The notes beneath the pieces are model-generated. The model saw only the letters and a list, made by a program, of their open reading frames with translations. It was not told the DNA's origin and did no database searches. Below are positions 1 to 10,182 of a stretch of 64,000 nt of DNA, one piece after another. The number at the start of each line of letters is the position of its first letter. The first letter of the stretch is position 1. Origin of the DNA: Oscillospiraceae bacterium (GTDB lineage: Bacteria > Bacillota > Clostridia > Monoglobales > Monoglobaceae); NCBI GenBank assembly GCA_015068845.1, contig SVJR01000001.1:34009-98008 (forward strand), in the 5' to 3' direction. Position numbers and translations under genes: made by a program.

Positions 1-1
1 G

Positions 2-646
2 GCCTTCTTCCGTGAATTATGCCGACACCACATCAGCGGTCAGCTGCGAGTTGCGCCCGAGCATATCTCGGACAATGTTCTGAAGTATATGGGCAAGCCC
101 TCGTCAGAGGTTTACGAAAGGTTTGTTCAGAAATTTGAGAAAATAAATAAGCAAACCGGCAAGGAGCAGTATGTTGTTCCGTACCTTATGTCCTCCCATC
201 CGGGGAGCACATTGAAGGATGCAATCCGGCTTGCGGAATATCTGAACCGAAACAAGCTTAATCCTGAGCAGGTTCAGGACTTTTACCCCACACCGGGCAG
301 CATTTCCACCTGTATGTATTACACGGGGATTGACCCGAGAACGGGTAAGTCGGTTTATGTGCCGACAGATTACAAGGAAAAACAGTTGCAGAGGGCTCTT
401 CTGCAGTTCAAATCGCCCGGGAACTATGAAAAGGTTCTTGCGGCACTTAAAAAGGCAAACCGGCTTGACCTTATTGGTTACGGTCCCAATTGCCTTATAA
501 AGCCCGAAAAAGGAGAAAAAATAAATGGCAAAAATACTCAGTGGAAAGACAGTGTCCGCAAGAATAAAGGAAAATTTGAAGAAAGAAATCGAAGAATTGA
601 AGGCGAAAGGCGTGCTTCCCGGTCTCGCCGTAATCATAGTAGGTGA
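2..646 (+). CDS. YgiQ family radical SAM protein, C-terminal part (5' end outside window)
   Basis: The open frame runs in from the left edge, so the radical SAM core with its CxxxCxxC cluster is not visible. What is present resembles the C-terminal third of YgiQ-type radical SAM proteins: LRVAPEHIS, then [10 protein letters not shown], then the [19 protein letters not shown] stretch and [15 protein letters not shown]. The substrate of the family is unknown. Oddity: the frame does not stop near the usual end (about [12 protein letters not shown]) but continues 122 bp into folD, giving a tail of roughly 45 very basic residues rich in Arg and Lys. Either this is a real overlapping extension or a small indel removed the original stop. 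Confidence 0.85.
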   Translation, partial: AFFRELCRHHISGQLRVAPEHISDNVLKYMGKPSSEVYERFVQKFEKINKQTGKEQYVVPYLMSSHPGSTLKDAIRLAEYLNRNKLNPEQVQDFYPTPGSISTCMYYTGIDPRTGKSVYVPTDYKEKQLQRALLQFKSPGNYEKVLAALKKANRLDLIGYGPNCLIKPEKGEKINGKNTQWKDSVRKNKGKFEERNRRIEGERRASRSRRNHSR

Positions 647-1376
647 GGACCCTGCGTCAAAGGTTTATGTTGGCAGAAAGGAAGCAATGTGTCAGGAGCT
701 TGGAATGCATTCCGAGAAGTTTGCCCTTCCCGAGGAAACCACACAAGAGGAACTCGTTGCTCTTGTTGAGAAGCTTAACTGCGATGATAAGGTTCACGGA
801 ATTCTTGTTCAGCTTCCTCTTCCTAAGCATCTTGACGAAAAGGCTGTTATAAACACCATCCGTCCCGAAAAGGATGTTGATGCTTTCCACCCTGTAAATG
901 TGGGTAAAATAATGATAGGCGACTACGATTTTGTACCCTGTACCCCTGCCGGTATTATGGAGCTTATTGCAGAAAGCAAGGTTGAGGTCGAGGGTAAAAC
1001 CTGCGTTGTTATCGGCAGAAGCAACATTGTGGGCAAGCCTATGAGTATGCTTCTTCTCCACAAGAACGGAACCGTTACCACCTGCCATTCACGCACCAAA
1101 AACATTAAGGAAATCACCAAAACTGCGGATATTCTTGTTGCAGCAGTTGGTCGTGCCAATTTTGTTACTGCGGATATGGTCAAGCCCGGCGCGGTTGTTA
1201 TTGATGTTGGTATGAACCGCTTAGAGGACGGCAGACTTGTCGGTGATGTGGCATTTGACGAGGTTGAAAGAATTGCCGGAGCAATCACTCCCGTACCCGG
1301 CGGCGTTGGTCCTATGACCATTGCAATGCTTATGCAGAACACTTTTACCGCAGCAAAAAACACTTTAAATTTTTAA
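525..1376 (+). CDS. folD: Bifunctional methylenetetrahydrofolate dehydrogenase / methenyltetrahydrofolate cyclohydrolase
   Basis: FolD interconverts 5,10-methylene-THF, 5,10-methenyl-THF and 10-formyl-THF in cytosolic one-carbon metabolism, using NADP(H). The protein is 283 residues, the normal family length. The catalytic YVxxK motif is Tyr48-Val-Gly-Arg-Lys52, and the family signature [12 protein letters not shown] is near the C-terminus. The nucleotide-binding half contains [14 protein letters not shown]. The ATG at 525 follows an AAAGGAG ribosome binding site with good spacing. The start lies inside the extended ygiQ frame; radA follows after 12 bp, so the three genes are probably co-transcribed. 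Confidence 0.97.
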   Translation: MAKILSGKTVSARIKENLKKEIEELKAKGVLPGLAVIIVGEDPASKVYVGRKEAMCQELGMHSEKFALPEETTQEELVALVEKLNCDDKVHGILVQLPLPKHLDEKAVINTIRPEKDVDAFHPVNVGKIMIGDYDFVPCTPAGIMELIAESKVEVEGKTCVVIGRSNIVGKPMSMLLLHKNGTVTTCHSRTKNIKEITKTADILVAAVGRANFVTADMVKPGAVVIDVGMNRLEDGRLVGDVAFDEVERIAGAITPVPGGVGPMTIAMLMQNTFTAAKNTLNF

Positions 1377-1388
1377 AGGAATTTTAAT

Positions 1389-2759
1389 ATGAAGCTTAAA
1401 ACCGTTTACACATGCTCCGAATGCGGTGCACAGTTCCCTAAATGGATGGGCAAGTGTACCGCCTGCAACTCGTGGAACACCATAATTGAAGAAGTAATCA
1501 GCGAGGCGCCTGCCAAATCCCGCGCTTCGGTTATGTCAACCCCCTCCTCCCACACATCTGTTCCCAAAACCATACGGGACATTGATTCGACCGACGAGGA
1601 GCGTACCCTGACTGGTATGGGGGAGCTTGACCGTGTTCTTGGCGGCGGACTTGTCAGCGGCTCACTTGTCCTGGTGGGCGGTGACCCCGGAATCGGCAAA
1701 TCCACGCTTCTTTTGCAGATTTGCGAAACCCTTGGACGAACAAAAAAAATCCTTTATGTTTCGGGCGAGGAATCACAAAGGCAGATTAAACTGAGAGCTG
1801 ACCGACTTGGCATAATAACCGAAAATCTCAAAATATACTCCGAGACAAATATGAGTCTTGTAATCGACTGCGTTTTCCGCGAAAACCCCGATATTCTCAT
1901 CGTTGACTCGGTTCAGACAATGTTCAATCCCGAAATTCAATCGACACCCGGTAACATTACACAAATCCGGGACACGGCGTCGGTGCTTATGAAGATTGCA
2001 AAAGAGAATTCCATTTCGGTATTTCTTGTTGGACACGTTACGAAAGAGGGCTCGCTTGCAGGACCAAAGGTTCTGGAACACATTGTTGATTCGGTTCTCT
2101 ATTTTGAGGGCGACCGTCATCAGTCATTCCGGATACTCCGGGCAGTTAAAAACCGCTTTGGCTCCACTAACGAGATTGGCGTTTTTGAAATGAGTGAAAA
2201 CGGGCTTCAGGAAATCCCCAATCCTTCACAAGCTATGCTTTCAGGAAGGCCGGAAAACGTGCCGGGCTCGTGCATTATATGCACTATGGAGGGCACAAGA
2301 CCGGTGCTTGCAGAGGTTCAGGCTCTTGTATCCCCCACTTCCTTCGGTAATCCCCGACGAATGGCAAGCGGGCCTGACCTTAGCAGGTCACTTATGCTTA
2401 TGGCGGTGCTGGAAAAGCGCGGTGGGCTGAGGCTTTCTACATACGATGCATATGTAAATATTGTTGGAGGACTCAGAATTACCGAGCCTGCGGCAGATTT
2501 GGGACTTGCTTTAGCCATTGCCTCAAGCTTTACGGGAACTGCAATTGACAGCGATACTGTTGCAATCGGCGAAATCGGCCTTACCGGCGAGCTTAGAAGC
2601 TGCAGCTTTTTGGAGGCACGAATTGCCGAATGTGAAAAACTTGGGTTTAGGAAATGTATTGTTCCGGCATCCGGAACGGCTAAGCTTAAAAAATTCAAAA
2701 ACATCGAGGTTTGTCCTTTTTACGACATAAAATCCGTAATCGACAAATTCTGTAAATAA
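1389..2759 (+). CDS. radA: DNA repair protein RadA (Sms)
   Basis: RadA is a RecA-related ATPase that helps process recombination intermediates and branch migration. The 456-residue protein has the N-terminal C4 zinc finger (Cys9-x2-Cys12, Cys23-x2-Cys26), a Walker A motif GGDPGIGKST near residue 100, the RadA-specific KNRFGSTNEIG motif near residue 255, and a C-terminal Lon-protease-like domain (about 275-456). Many Bacillota have radA followed by disA; here a carD-like gene comes next and no disA is present in the window. The 80 bp after the stop are AT-rich and show no convincing terminator. Confidence 0.97.
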   Translation: MKLKTVYTCSECGAQFPKWMGKCTACNSWNTIIEEVISEAPAKSRASVMSTPSSHTSVPKTIRDIDSTDEERTLTGMGELDRVLGGGLVSGSLVLVGGDPGIGKSTLLLQICETLGRTKKILYVSGEESQRQIKLRADRLGIITENLKIYSETNMSLVIDCVFRENPDILIVDSVQTMFNPEIQSTPGNITQIRDTASVLMKIAKENSISVFLVGHVTKEGSLAGPKVLEHIVDSVLYFEGDRHQSFRILRAVKNRFGSTNEIGVFEMSENGLQEIPNPSQAMLSGRPENVPGSCIICTMEGTRPVLAEVQALVSPTSFGNPRRMASGPDLSRSLMLMAVLEKRGGLRLSTYDAYVNIVGGLRITEPAADLGLALAIASSFTGTAIDSDTVAIGEIGLTGELRSCSFLEARIAECEKLGFRKCIVPASGTAKLKKFKNIEVCPFYDIKSVIDKFCK

Positions 2760-2859
2760 ATTAAAAAATTAAAAAATATATATAAATATGAAAAGCTCCC
2801 AAAGCTTATCACTATATGCTTAGTGGAGGTTTTCAAAAAAATTGAAGGGAAGTCTTTGC

Positions 2860-3330
2860 GTGTTTCACATAGGCGACAGAGTAGTTTATCCAATGCACGG
2901 AGCCGGCATCATTGTCGACATTGAAGAGAAAAAAATCCTGGGTGAAGAGCACCAATATTATATTGTGCAGATTTCGATCAGCGATATGAAGGTCATGCTC
3001 CCTGTAAACAACACAGAAACCATCGGTATCCGTAAGATTGTGTCCGCGGACGCCGCAGATGAGGCCATCAACCATTTCCACTTGTGCAACGAGGATTGCA
3101 ACGATAACTGGAATCAACGATACAGAGAAAACATTGAAAAGCTGAAAAGCGGAGACCTGATGGATGTTGCCACCGTTGCAAAAACCCTGCTTCTCCGTGA
3201 CAGAAAAAAGTCACTTTCAAACGCAGAACGAAAAATGCTTTCCAACGCGAAAAATATACTTATATCAGAGCTTATTCTTGCAAAAGGAAAAACCTACAAC
3301 GAAATCGAAGAACTTCTGATGAATGAATAA
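2860..3330 (+). CDS. CarD/CdnL-family RNA polymerase-binding regulator
   Basis: CarD-family proteins bind the RNA polymerase beta subunit and stabilise open promoter complexes. The N-terminal CarD_TRCF Tudor-like domain is clear (FHIGDRVVYPMHGAGII), followed by the helical DNA-interacting half ending MLSNAKNILISELILAKG. The GTG at 2860 is chosen because family members typically begin Met-Phe-x-Ile-Gly-Asp; it has a GAAGGGA site 9 bases upstream. An in-frame TTG at 2842 with a stronger GGAGGT 11 bases upstream would add six residues and cannot be excluded. It sits between radA and ispD, a common clostridial arrangement. Confidence 0.9.
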   Translation: MFHIGDRVVYPMHGAGIIVDIEEKKILGEEHQYYIVQISISDMKVMLPVNNTETIGIRKIVSADAADEAINHFHLCNEDCNDNWNQRYRENIEKLKSGDLMDVATVAKTLLLRDRKKSLSNAERKMLSNAKNILISELILAKGKTYNEIEELLMNE

Positions 3331-3350
3331 CACTCTACGGAGGGACTTGT

Positions 3351-4067
3351 ATGTTTTCAAAGAAATATGCAAAGCCAAAGGCAACCGCAATCATTGTGGC
3401 TGCAGGCGACAGCCGCAGAATGGGCCAGGGTGTCAATAAGCAGTTTTTGCTTATTGACGGCATCCCTGTTCTTGCTCATACTTTGGAAAAGTTTGATAAA
3501 GCAGAAACAATAGGCAATATTATAATTGTAACAAAGCCCGAGAACATTCCCACTGTCTGGGATATGATAAAGGAATTTGGTATCCGCAAGGTAACCGACA
3601 TAGTCCCCGGCGGCGCAACTCGTCAGCAATCGGTTATGAACGGCTTGAGGCTTGTAGAAAACGATGCCTTGGTTGCAGTTCACGATGGGGCACGCCCCTT
3701 TGTTTCACCTCAGCTGATTGACCGGTTATGCGAAACCGGGCAGGAATTCGGTGCGGTTGTTCCCGGAGTTATTCCTAAAGACACCGTAAAGGTTCTTGAT
3801 AAAACCGGCACGGTTGCAAACACACCGGACAGAGATACTCTGCGTTGCATACAAACTCCACAGGTCTTTAAGACCGACATTCTGAAGCTTGCCTATATCC
3901 GTGCCGAGGAAGCTACCTTTACCGGAACAGATGACGGCTCGGTTGTTGAATTTTCGGGAGTGCCGGTAACAATCACAGATGGTGAAAACACTAACATAAA
4001 GGTAACTACACCCGAGGATTTGCTTATTGCAGAGGCAATCTGCCAATTTTTAAAAAATAATTACTAA
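3351..4067 (+). CDS. ispD: 2-C-methyl-D-erythritol 4-phosphate cytidylyltransferase
   Basis: IspD transfers CMP from CTP to methylerythritol 4-phosphate in the non-mevalonate isoprenoid pathway. The 238-residue protein opens with the CTP-binding loop AIIVAAGDSRRMGQGVNKQF, in which the conserved Arg and Lys are present, then has GGATRQQSVMNGL, VAVHDGARPF and TPQVFK, all characteristic of the family. A GGAGGGAC site precedes the ATG. ispF starts 12 bp downstream, so two steps of the pathway are encoded side by side and probably translated from one message with carD. Confidence 0.96.
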   Translation: MFSKKYAKPKATAIIVAAGDSRRMGQGVNKQFLLIDGIPVLAHTLEKFDKAETIGNIIIVTKPENIPTVWDMIKEFGIRKVTDIVPGGATRQQSVMNGLRLVENDALVAVHDGARPFVSPQLIDRLCETGQEFGAVVPGVIPKDTVKVLDKTGTVANTPDRDTLRCIQTPQVFKTDILKLAYIRAEEATFTGTDDGSVVEFSGVPVTITDGENTNIKVTTPEDLLIAEAICQFLKNNY

Positions 4068-4079
4068 GGAAGTGTTTTT

Positions 4080-4553
4080 ATGCGAATCGGTTACGGTTAT
4101 GATGTCCACGCTCTTTGCGAAGGACGAAAACTGATTTTGGGCGGCGTTGAAGTACCCCATACCGTAGGTCTTTTAGGCCACTCAGATGCGGATGTATTGG
4201 TTCACGCAATTATGGACGCTCTTCTCGGTGCTGCAGCACTTGGCGATATCGGCAAACACTTTCCCGATACCGACCCGAAATACAAAGGAGCAGACAGCAT
4301 TGTACTTTTAAAAGAGGTATGCCGTCTTATTTCCACTCACGGCTATACCATTTCAAACATTGACTCTACCGTTGTTGCGCAGGCTCCAAAGTTTGCACCG
4401 TTCATTGAAAAGATGCGCGAAAATATAGCCCTCGCCGCAAGGATTGACATAGGCTGTGTAAGCGTCAAGGCAACCACTACCGAACATCTCGGTTTTGAAG
4501 GTCGCAAAGAGGGAATTTCCGCAATAGCAGCGGTACTTTTAGAGCAAAAATAA
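4080..4553 (+). CDS. ispF: 2-C-methyl-D-erythritol 2,4-cyclodiphosphate synthase
   Basis: IspF cyclises CDP-methylerythritol 2-phosphate to MEcPP with release of CMP. The 157-residue protein has the metal-binding DxH motif (GYGYDVHAL, Asp8 and His10), the [10 protein letters not shown] segment with the third metal ligand, and the C-terminal [17 protein letters not shown] signature. Length is normal. It directly follows ispD. No obvious terminator follows; the next 170 bp contain the groE promoter and CIRCE operator. Confidence 0.97.
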   Translation: MRIGYGYDVHALCEGRKLILGGVEVPHTVGLLGHSDADVLVHAIMDALLGAAALGDIGKHFPDTDPKYKGADSIVLLKEVCRLISTHGYTISNIDSTVVAQAPKFAPFIEKMRENIALAARIDIGCVSVKATTTEHLGFEGRKEGISAIAAVLLEQK

Positions 4554-4626
4554 CCGCATTTTGAAGATTTTGGTATATAAATCAAAATAATCGGCTATAA
4601 TTATCCATAACCGCCTGTAATCCAGT

Positions 4627-4655
4627 TTGATTTATAGCATTTAATTTTGTATTAT
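4627..4655 (+). promoter_or_regulatory. groES-groEL promoter
   Basis: A TTGATT -35 box (4627-4632) and a TATTAT -10 box (4650-4655) are separated by 17 bp. Transcription would begin at about 4662, immediately before the CIRCE operator, so repressor binding would block the start site. Confidence 0.8.
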
Positions 4656-4663
4656 ATATTCTG

Positions 4664-4690
4664 TTAGCACTCAACGACCCAGAGTGCTAA
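4664..4690. promoter_or_regulatory. CIRCE operator (HrcA binding site)
   Basis: TTAGCACTC (4664-4672), nine bases, then GAGTGCTAA (4682-4690): a perfect match to the CIRCE consensus bound by the heat-shock repressor HrcA. It lies 40 bp before groES, as in other Bacillota. hrcA itself is not in the window. Confidence 0.98.
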
Positions 4691-4709
4691 CACGCACTTA
4701 AAAATATAA

Positions 4710-5018
<309 letters not shown>

Positions 5019-5040
5019 TTTATTTTTCGGGAGGACATAA

Positions 5041-6687
<1,647 letters not shown>

Positions 6688-6713
6688 TTCCGCTTTGGTT
6701 ACAGTAAAATTCC

Positions 6714-6750
6714 GACAACCGCAGAAAATTTCTGCGGTTGTCTTATTTTC
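6714..6750 (+). terminator. Rho-independent terminator of groES-groEL
   Basis: GACAACCGCAGAAA (6714-6727) pairs with TTTCTGCGGTTGTC (6729-6742), followed by a T-rich run. Confidence 0.9.
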
Positions 6751-6761
6751 CCCAAAAAAGC

Positions 6762-6790
6762 TTGACAAATATCCCCATTTCATTTATAAT
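6762..6790 (+). promoter_or_regulatory. Consensus sigma-A promoter for the acetyltransferase gene
   Basis: TTGACA (6762-6767), 17 bp, TATAAT (6785-6790): both boxes match consensus perfectly. The start codon is 36 bp downstream. Confidence 0.92.
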
Positions 6791-6825
6791 TAAGTGGCAT
6801 TTCAACTGGAAAGAGGGACAATTGT

Positions 6826-7761
6826 ATGGAAATTATTAGATACGATGCACCATTTGAGTATACCGAAGTCTTTAATGTTTGGAAGGACATTTTCGGACTT
6901 GACGAGGCAAGGCTTGAGGAGTTACAGATAAACGGTTCAGAGTCTCAGTATAACAATGATTTTGTTTATGCTGCTAAAGAGGGTGATACAATTCTGGGGC
7001 TTGTTCATACCACAATACCTGTTGACTATCCAACCTTCTGCGGAGTAAGTGGTGTTTGTACAACTCCCGAAGCACGTGGCAAGGGTGTTGGTAAAATTCT
7101 GTATGCAAAAATGACTGAAGATATGGACAAAATGGGTGTTAAAACTGCATTTTTGGGCACAGGAAATATGATTGCTGCAAAGCTCTATGGTAATAACGGC
7201 TTTTCTTTTTACCCCGGAACATACATTATGTACCGTCAAAAGGACGGAGCTATTATTGATTTCAAAAATGAAACCTATGCAAATAAGCCCGAAAAAATTA
7301 CGGTTATTGAAGGCAATCAATCCTTCCGGGTTCCCATTATTCCTCTTATACTCAACAGCAATAGCGGAATTATAGGCGATATAAACACAAATATTGTAAC
7401 AGGTGTCTTTACTCAGAACTATTGTATGAGTCTTTATCCAAGGTATTTGAAATTAAAGGATAACGGCGGTCATTACTTTGGTGCAAAAAGCGAAACAAAT
7501 CTTCTTGGAGGAATTGCAAGTGTAATACCAACAGAAATAGGAAACCGTTGCGATTTCTTTTGGAGCGGTAATTTTGCGGAGGCAGTTCCTGAAATGATTG
7601 AAAAGTGCCGTTCAGCAGTTGGGGAAATGTATTTCCAAATTGCAGATTCAAGCACTAATAAAATTAAATTCGTAGAAGAGCTTGGATATGCTCCCTGCGA
7701 ATCGGTTGATTTTATGTTTGATGGTTGCGTAATCCGCACAAAGATTTATTGTAGGAAATAA
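6826..7761 (+). CDS. GNAT-family N-acetyltransferase
   Basis: GNAT enzymes transfer an acetyl group from acetyl-CoA to an amine. The acetyl-CoA-binding motif A is visible at about residues 79-100 (SGVCTTPEARGKGVGKILYA, with the R/QxxGxG/A core RGKGVG), followed by the helix that ends in LYGNNGFSFYPGTY. The remaining 180 residues form a longer C-terminal part than a simple GNAT domain, so the protein (311 residues) may have a second GNAT-like or sterol-carrier-like domain. Substrate is unknown. It is a single-gene unit with its own consensus promoter and terminator. Confidence 0.85.
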   Translation: MEIIRYDAPFEYTEVFNVWKDIFGLDEARLEELQINGSESQYNNDFVYAAKEGDTILGLVHTTIPVDYPTFCGVSGVCTTPEARGKGVGKILYAKMTEDMDKMGVKTAFLGTGNMIAAKLYGNNGFSFYPGTYIMYRQKDGAIIDFKNETYANKPEKITVIEGNQSFRVPIIPLILNSNSGIIGDINTNIVTGVFTQNYCMSLYPRYLKLKDNGGHYFGAKSETNLLGGIASVIPTEIGNRCDFFWSGNFAEAVPEMIEKCRSAVGEMYFQIADSSTNKIKFVEELGYAPCESVDFMFDGCVIRTKIYCRK

Positions 7762-7779
7762 TATAAATTACATATTTGC

Positions 7780-7812
7780 GACCGCATAGTTTTTCTGTGC
7801 GGTCTGTTTTTT
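7780..7812 (+). terminator. Terminator of the acetyltransferase gene
   Basis: GACCGCATAG (7780-7789) pairs with CTGTGCGGTC (7795-7804), with a five-base loop and a following T run. Confidence 0.88.
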
Positions 7813-7816
7813 ATGC

Positions 7817-7845
7817 TTGACAAAACCCGACTTATGGATTAAAAT
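7817..7845 (+). promoter_or_regulatory. Promoter of the amino-acid ABC importer operon
   Basis: TTGACA (7817-7822), 17 bp, TAAAAT (7840-7845), directly after the preceding terminator and 40 bp before the binding-protein start. Confidence 0.9.
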
Positions 7846-7884
7846 GGTTATATCTAATTTATACTTTTAGGAGGATACATATTT

Positions 7885-8631
7885 ATGAAAAAAGTTATCG
7901 CATTAACACTTGCACTTATGCTCTCTGTTTGCTGCCTCGCAGGTTGCGGCAGCGCAAAAGACGACAACACCCTTACAATGGCAACAAATGCTGAATTCCC
8001 TCCCTTTGAATACCTCGAAGGCGAAGAAATCGTTGGCGCAGATGTTGACATTGCAAAGGCTATTGCTGAAAAGCTCGGCAAGACACTTGAAATCACAAAC
8101 ATTGACTTTGACGCAGCTCTCACAGGTGCTGCTACCGGTAAGTACGATGTTGCAATCGCAGGTGTTACTGCTACTGACGAAAGAAGACAGAATATGGGCT
8201 TCACAGATGACTACTACACAGCATCTCAGGCAATCATTGTTATGGCAGACAGCGAAATCAAGGCTGCAGCCGACCTCGAAGGCAAGACAGTTTCATGCCA
8301 GGAAGGTACAACAGGCGAACAGTTCCTTCTTGACAACGAATATGCTGTTCAGTCATTCAAGACCGGAGCAGAAGCAATCTCTGCTCTCACAGCGGGTAAG
8401 GTTGACGCTGTTGTAATTGACAATGCAGTTGCAAAGGCACTTTCTTCAAAACAGGACGGCAAGACAGTTGTTCTTGACGAAGCGCTTACAGAAGAAGCTT
8501 ACGCTATCGTAACAAAGCTTGGTAACGATGAACTCATTGGCGAAATCAACAAGGCTCTTGCTGAACTCAAGGCTGAAGGAAAGCTCGCTGAAATCTTTGA
8601 AAAATACGAACTTCCCTACGACGCTGAATAA
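7885..8631 (+). CDS. Polar amino-acid ABC transporter, substrate-binding lipoprotein
   Basis: An extracytoplasmic solute-binding protein of family 3, captured substrate being delivered to the permease and ATPase encoded next. The signal peptide ends in the lipobox LAGC (Cys near residue 21), so the mature protein is lipid-anchored. The mature N-terminus TMATNAEFPPFEYLEGEEIVG and the later DVAIAGVTATDERRQNMGFT are typical of amino-acid binders: an aromatic and acidic ligand pocket plus the Arg that binds the alpha-carboxylate. The exact amino acid cannot be told. AGGAGG precedes the ATG. Confidence 0.93.
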   Translation: MKKVIALTLALMLSVCCLAGCGSAKDDNTLTMATNAEFPPFEYLEGEEIVGADVDIAKAIAEKLGKTLEITNIDFDAALTGAATGKYDVAIAGVTATDERRQNMGFTDDYYTASQAIIVMADSEIKAAADLEGKTVSCQEGTTGEQFLLDNEYAVQSFKTGAEAISALTAGKVDAVVIDNAVAKALSSKQDGKTVVLDEALTEEAYAIVTKLGNDELIGEINKALAELKAEGKLAEIFEKYELPYDAE

Positions 8632-8658
8632 TCGGATTTTCTGATTCAAAATATGATA

Positions 8659-8690
8659 AAAGCGGCGAACAACTGTCGCCGCTTTTTAAT
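8659..8690 (+). terminator. Intra-operon hairpin between binding protein and permease
   Basis: AAAGCGGCGA (8659-8668) pairs with TCGCCGCTTT (8676-8685) and is followed by a short T run. It probably acts as a partial terminator or 3' stabiliser, so that binding protein is made in excess over the membrane components. Confidence 0.75.
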
Positions 8691-8708
8691 TGATACGAGG
8701 TTTTTACT

Positions 8709-9404
8709 ATGGATTGGCTTTTCAATTGGTTTGACACATTATACAATACTTTTATCGTAGCCGAACGGTATAAGACGCTTATTGAGGGTTTCAGCAAGAC
8801 AATTATAATCACGGTCGGCGCCCTTCTTATCGGCATTGTTATCGGTACAATAGTTGCAATAATCAAGGTTTTTGCAGACAAAAACAAAAAGCTTAAAATT
8901 TTTGATATGTTATGCAACCTGTACCTCACCGTTATCCGCGGAACACCTGTTGTGGTTCAGCTTCTTATCTCCTTTTTTATCATTTTTGTAAACGCAAAAG
9001 ACGGAACATGGGTTGCTATTATCACCTTTGGTATTAACTCCGGTGCTTATGTTGCCGAGGTTATCCGCTCCGGAATAATGGCAATTGATGCGGGACAGAC
9101 AGAAGCCGGACGCTCACTTGGCTTTTCCAAGGTTCAGACTATGTGGCTTATTGTTCTCCCCCAGGCATTCAAAAACATTCTCCCTGCAATCGGCAACGAA
9201 ATGATTGCTCTGCTTAAGGAAACATCGGTTGCCGGATATGTTGCGGTTATTGAGCTGACAAAGGCAGGTAACCAGATTAAAAACACCACCTACGACCAGA
9301 TTAACCCGATTTTGCTTGTAGCACTTGTTTATCTGGTTATGGTTGTTGGTCTGACAAAACTCCTTAATATATTCGAAAGGAGATTGAGAATAAATGAACG
9401 ATAA
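8709..9404 (+). CDS. Amino-acid ABC transporter permease
   Basis: Inner-membrane permease of the His/Glu/Gln family (231 residues, about five membrane segments). It carries [15 protein letters not shown], the typical family signature, and the ATPase-docking EAA loop ([23 protein letters not shown]). The preceding gene encodes the binding protein; the ATPase gene overlaps its 3' end by 11 bp, indicating translational coupling. A homodimer of this subunit is expected because only one permease gene is present. Confidence 0.94.
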   Translation: MDWLFNWFDTLYNTFIVAERYKTLIEGFSKTIIITVGALLIGIVIGTIVAIIKVFADKNKKLKIFDMLCNLYLTVIRGTPVVVQLLISFFIIFVNAKDGTWVAIITFGINSGAYVAEVIRSGIMAIDAGQTEAGRSLGFSKVQTMWLIVLPQAFKNILPAIGNEMIALLKETSVAGYVAVIELTKAGNQIKNTTYDQINPILLVALVYLVMVVGLTKLLNIFERRLRINER

Positions 9405-10137
9405 TTTCCTTATTTCAACAAAAGACTTGTGCAAGCACTACAACTGCGGAGCAATTAAAGCTCTTGACGGAGTATCCTCCGGAATCCAAAAGGGTGAGGT
9501 TGTCGTTGTTATCGGGCCGTCAGGCTCAGGTAAATCAACCTACCTCCGCTCACTTAATCTTTTGGAAGTTCCAACCTCCGGAGAAATTATCTTTGACGGG
9601 GTTGAAATTACCGACCCAAAGGTAAATATCAACCTGCATAGACAGAGAATGGGAATGGTTTTTCAGCAGTTCAATCTTTTCCCACATATGAATGTACTCA
9701 AAAATCTGACTATCGCTCCTATGAAGCTGCTCAAAATGGACAAAGCCGAAGCTGAAGAAAAAGCAATGTCTCTTCTTAGAAGAGTCGGTCTCTCGGACCG
9801 TGCTGAGGCGTATCCTGCACAGCTTTCAGGCGGACAAAAGCAACGTGTTGCAATTGTGCGCGCCCTGATGATGAGCCCCGATGTTATGCTGTTTGACGAG
9901 CCCACCTCCGCTCTTGATCCCGAAATGGTCGGCGAAGTTCTTGATGTTATGAAAGAGCTTGCAAAGATGGGTATGACGATGGTTGTTGTAACACACGAGA
10001 TGGGTTTTGCCCGTGAAGTTGCTGACCGTGTAATCTTTATGTCCGACGGAAAAATTGTTGAAGATGGCACTCCTGATGAAATATTCACAAATCCTCAGGA
10101 CTCCAGAACAAAGCAATTTTTGCAGAGTATTTTATAA
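9394..10137 (+). CDS. Amino-acid ABC transporter ATP-binding protein (GlnQ type)
   Basis: Energises amino-acid import. The 247-residue protein has Walker [10 protein letters not shown] (about residues 39-47), the Q-loop QQFNLFPH, the ABC signature LSGGQKQR, Walker B VMLFDEP and the switch His in VVTHEMGFA. The ENFV-less N-terminus DLCKHY and spacing are those of the HisP/GlnQ group. The start overlaps the permease gene. A strong convergent terminator follows. Confidence 0.95.
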   Translation: MNDNFLISTKDLCKHYNCGAIKALDGVSSGIQKGEVVVVIGPSGSGKSTYLRSLNLLEVPTSGEIIFDGVEITDPKVNINLHRQRMGMVFQQFNLFPHMNVLKNLTIAPMKLLKMDKAEAEEKAMSLLRRVGLSDRAEAYPAQLSGGQKQRVAIVRALMMSPDVMLFDEPTSALDPEMVGEVLDVMKELAKMGMTMVVVTHEMGFAREVADRVIFMSDGKIVEDGTPDEIFTNPQDSRTKQFLQSIL

Positions 10138-10182
10138 AAAAAGCCATCTGTACACCCTTGTGTGCACAGATGGCTTTTTTTC
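10136..10182. terminator. Bidirectional terminator between the ABC operon and nfnAB
   Basis: AAGCCATCTGT (10141-10151) pairs with ACAGATGGCTT (10166-10176), flanked by an A run on the left and a T run on the right. It would serve both convergent units. Confidence 0.92.
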
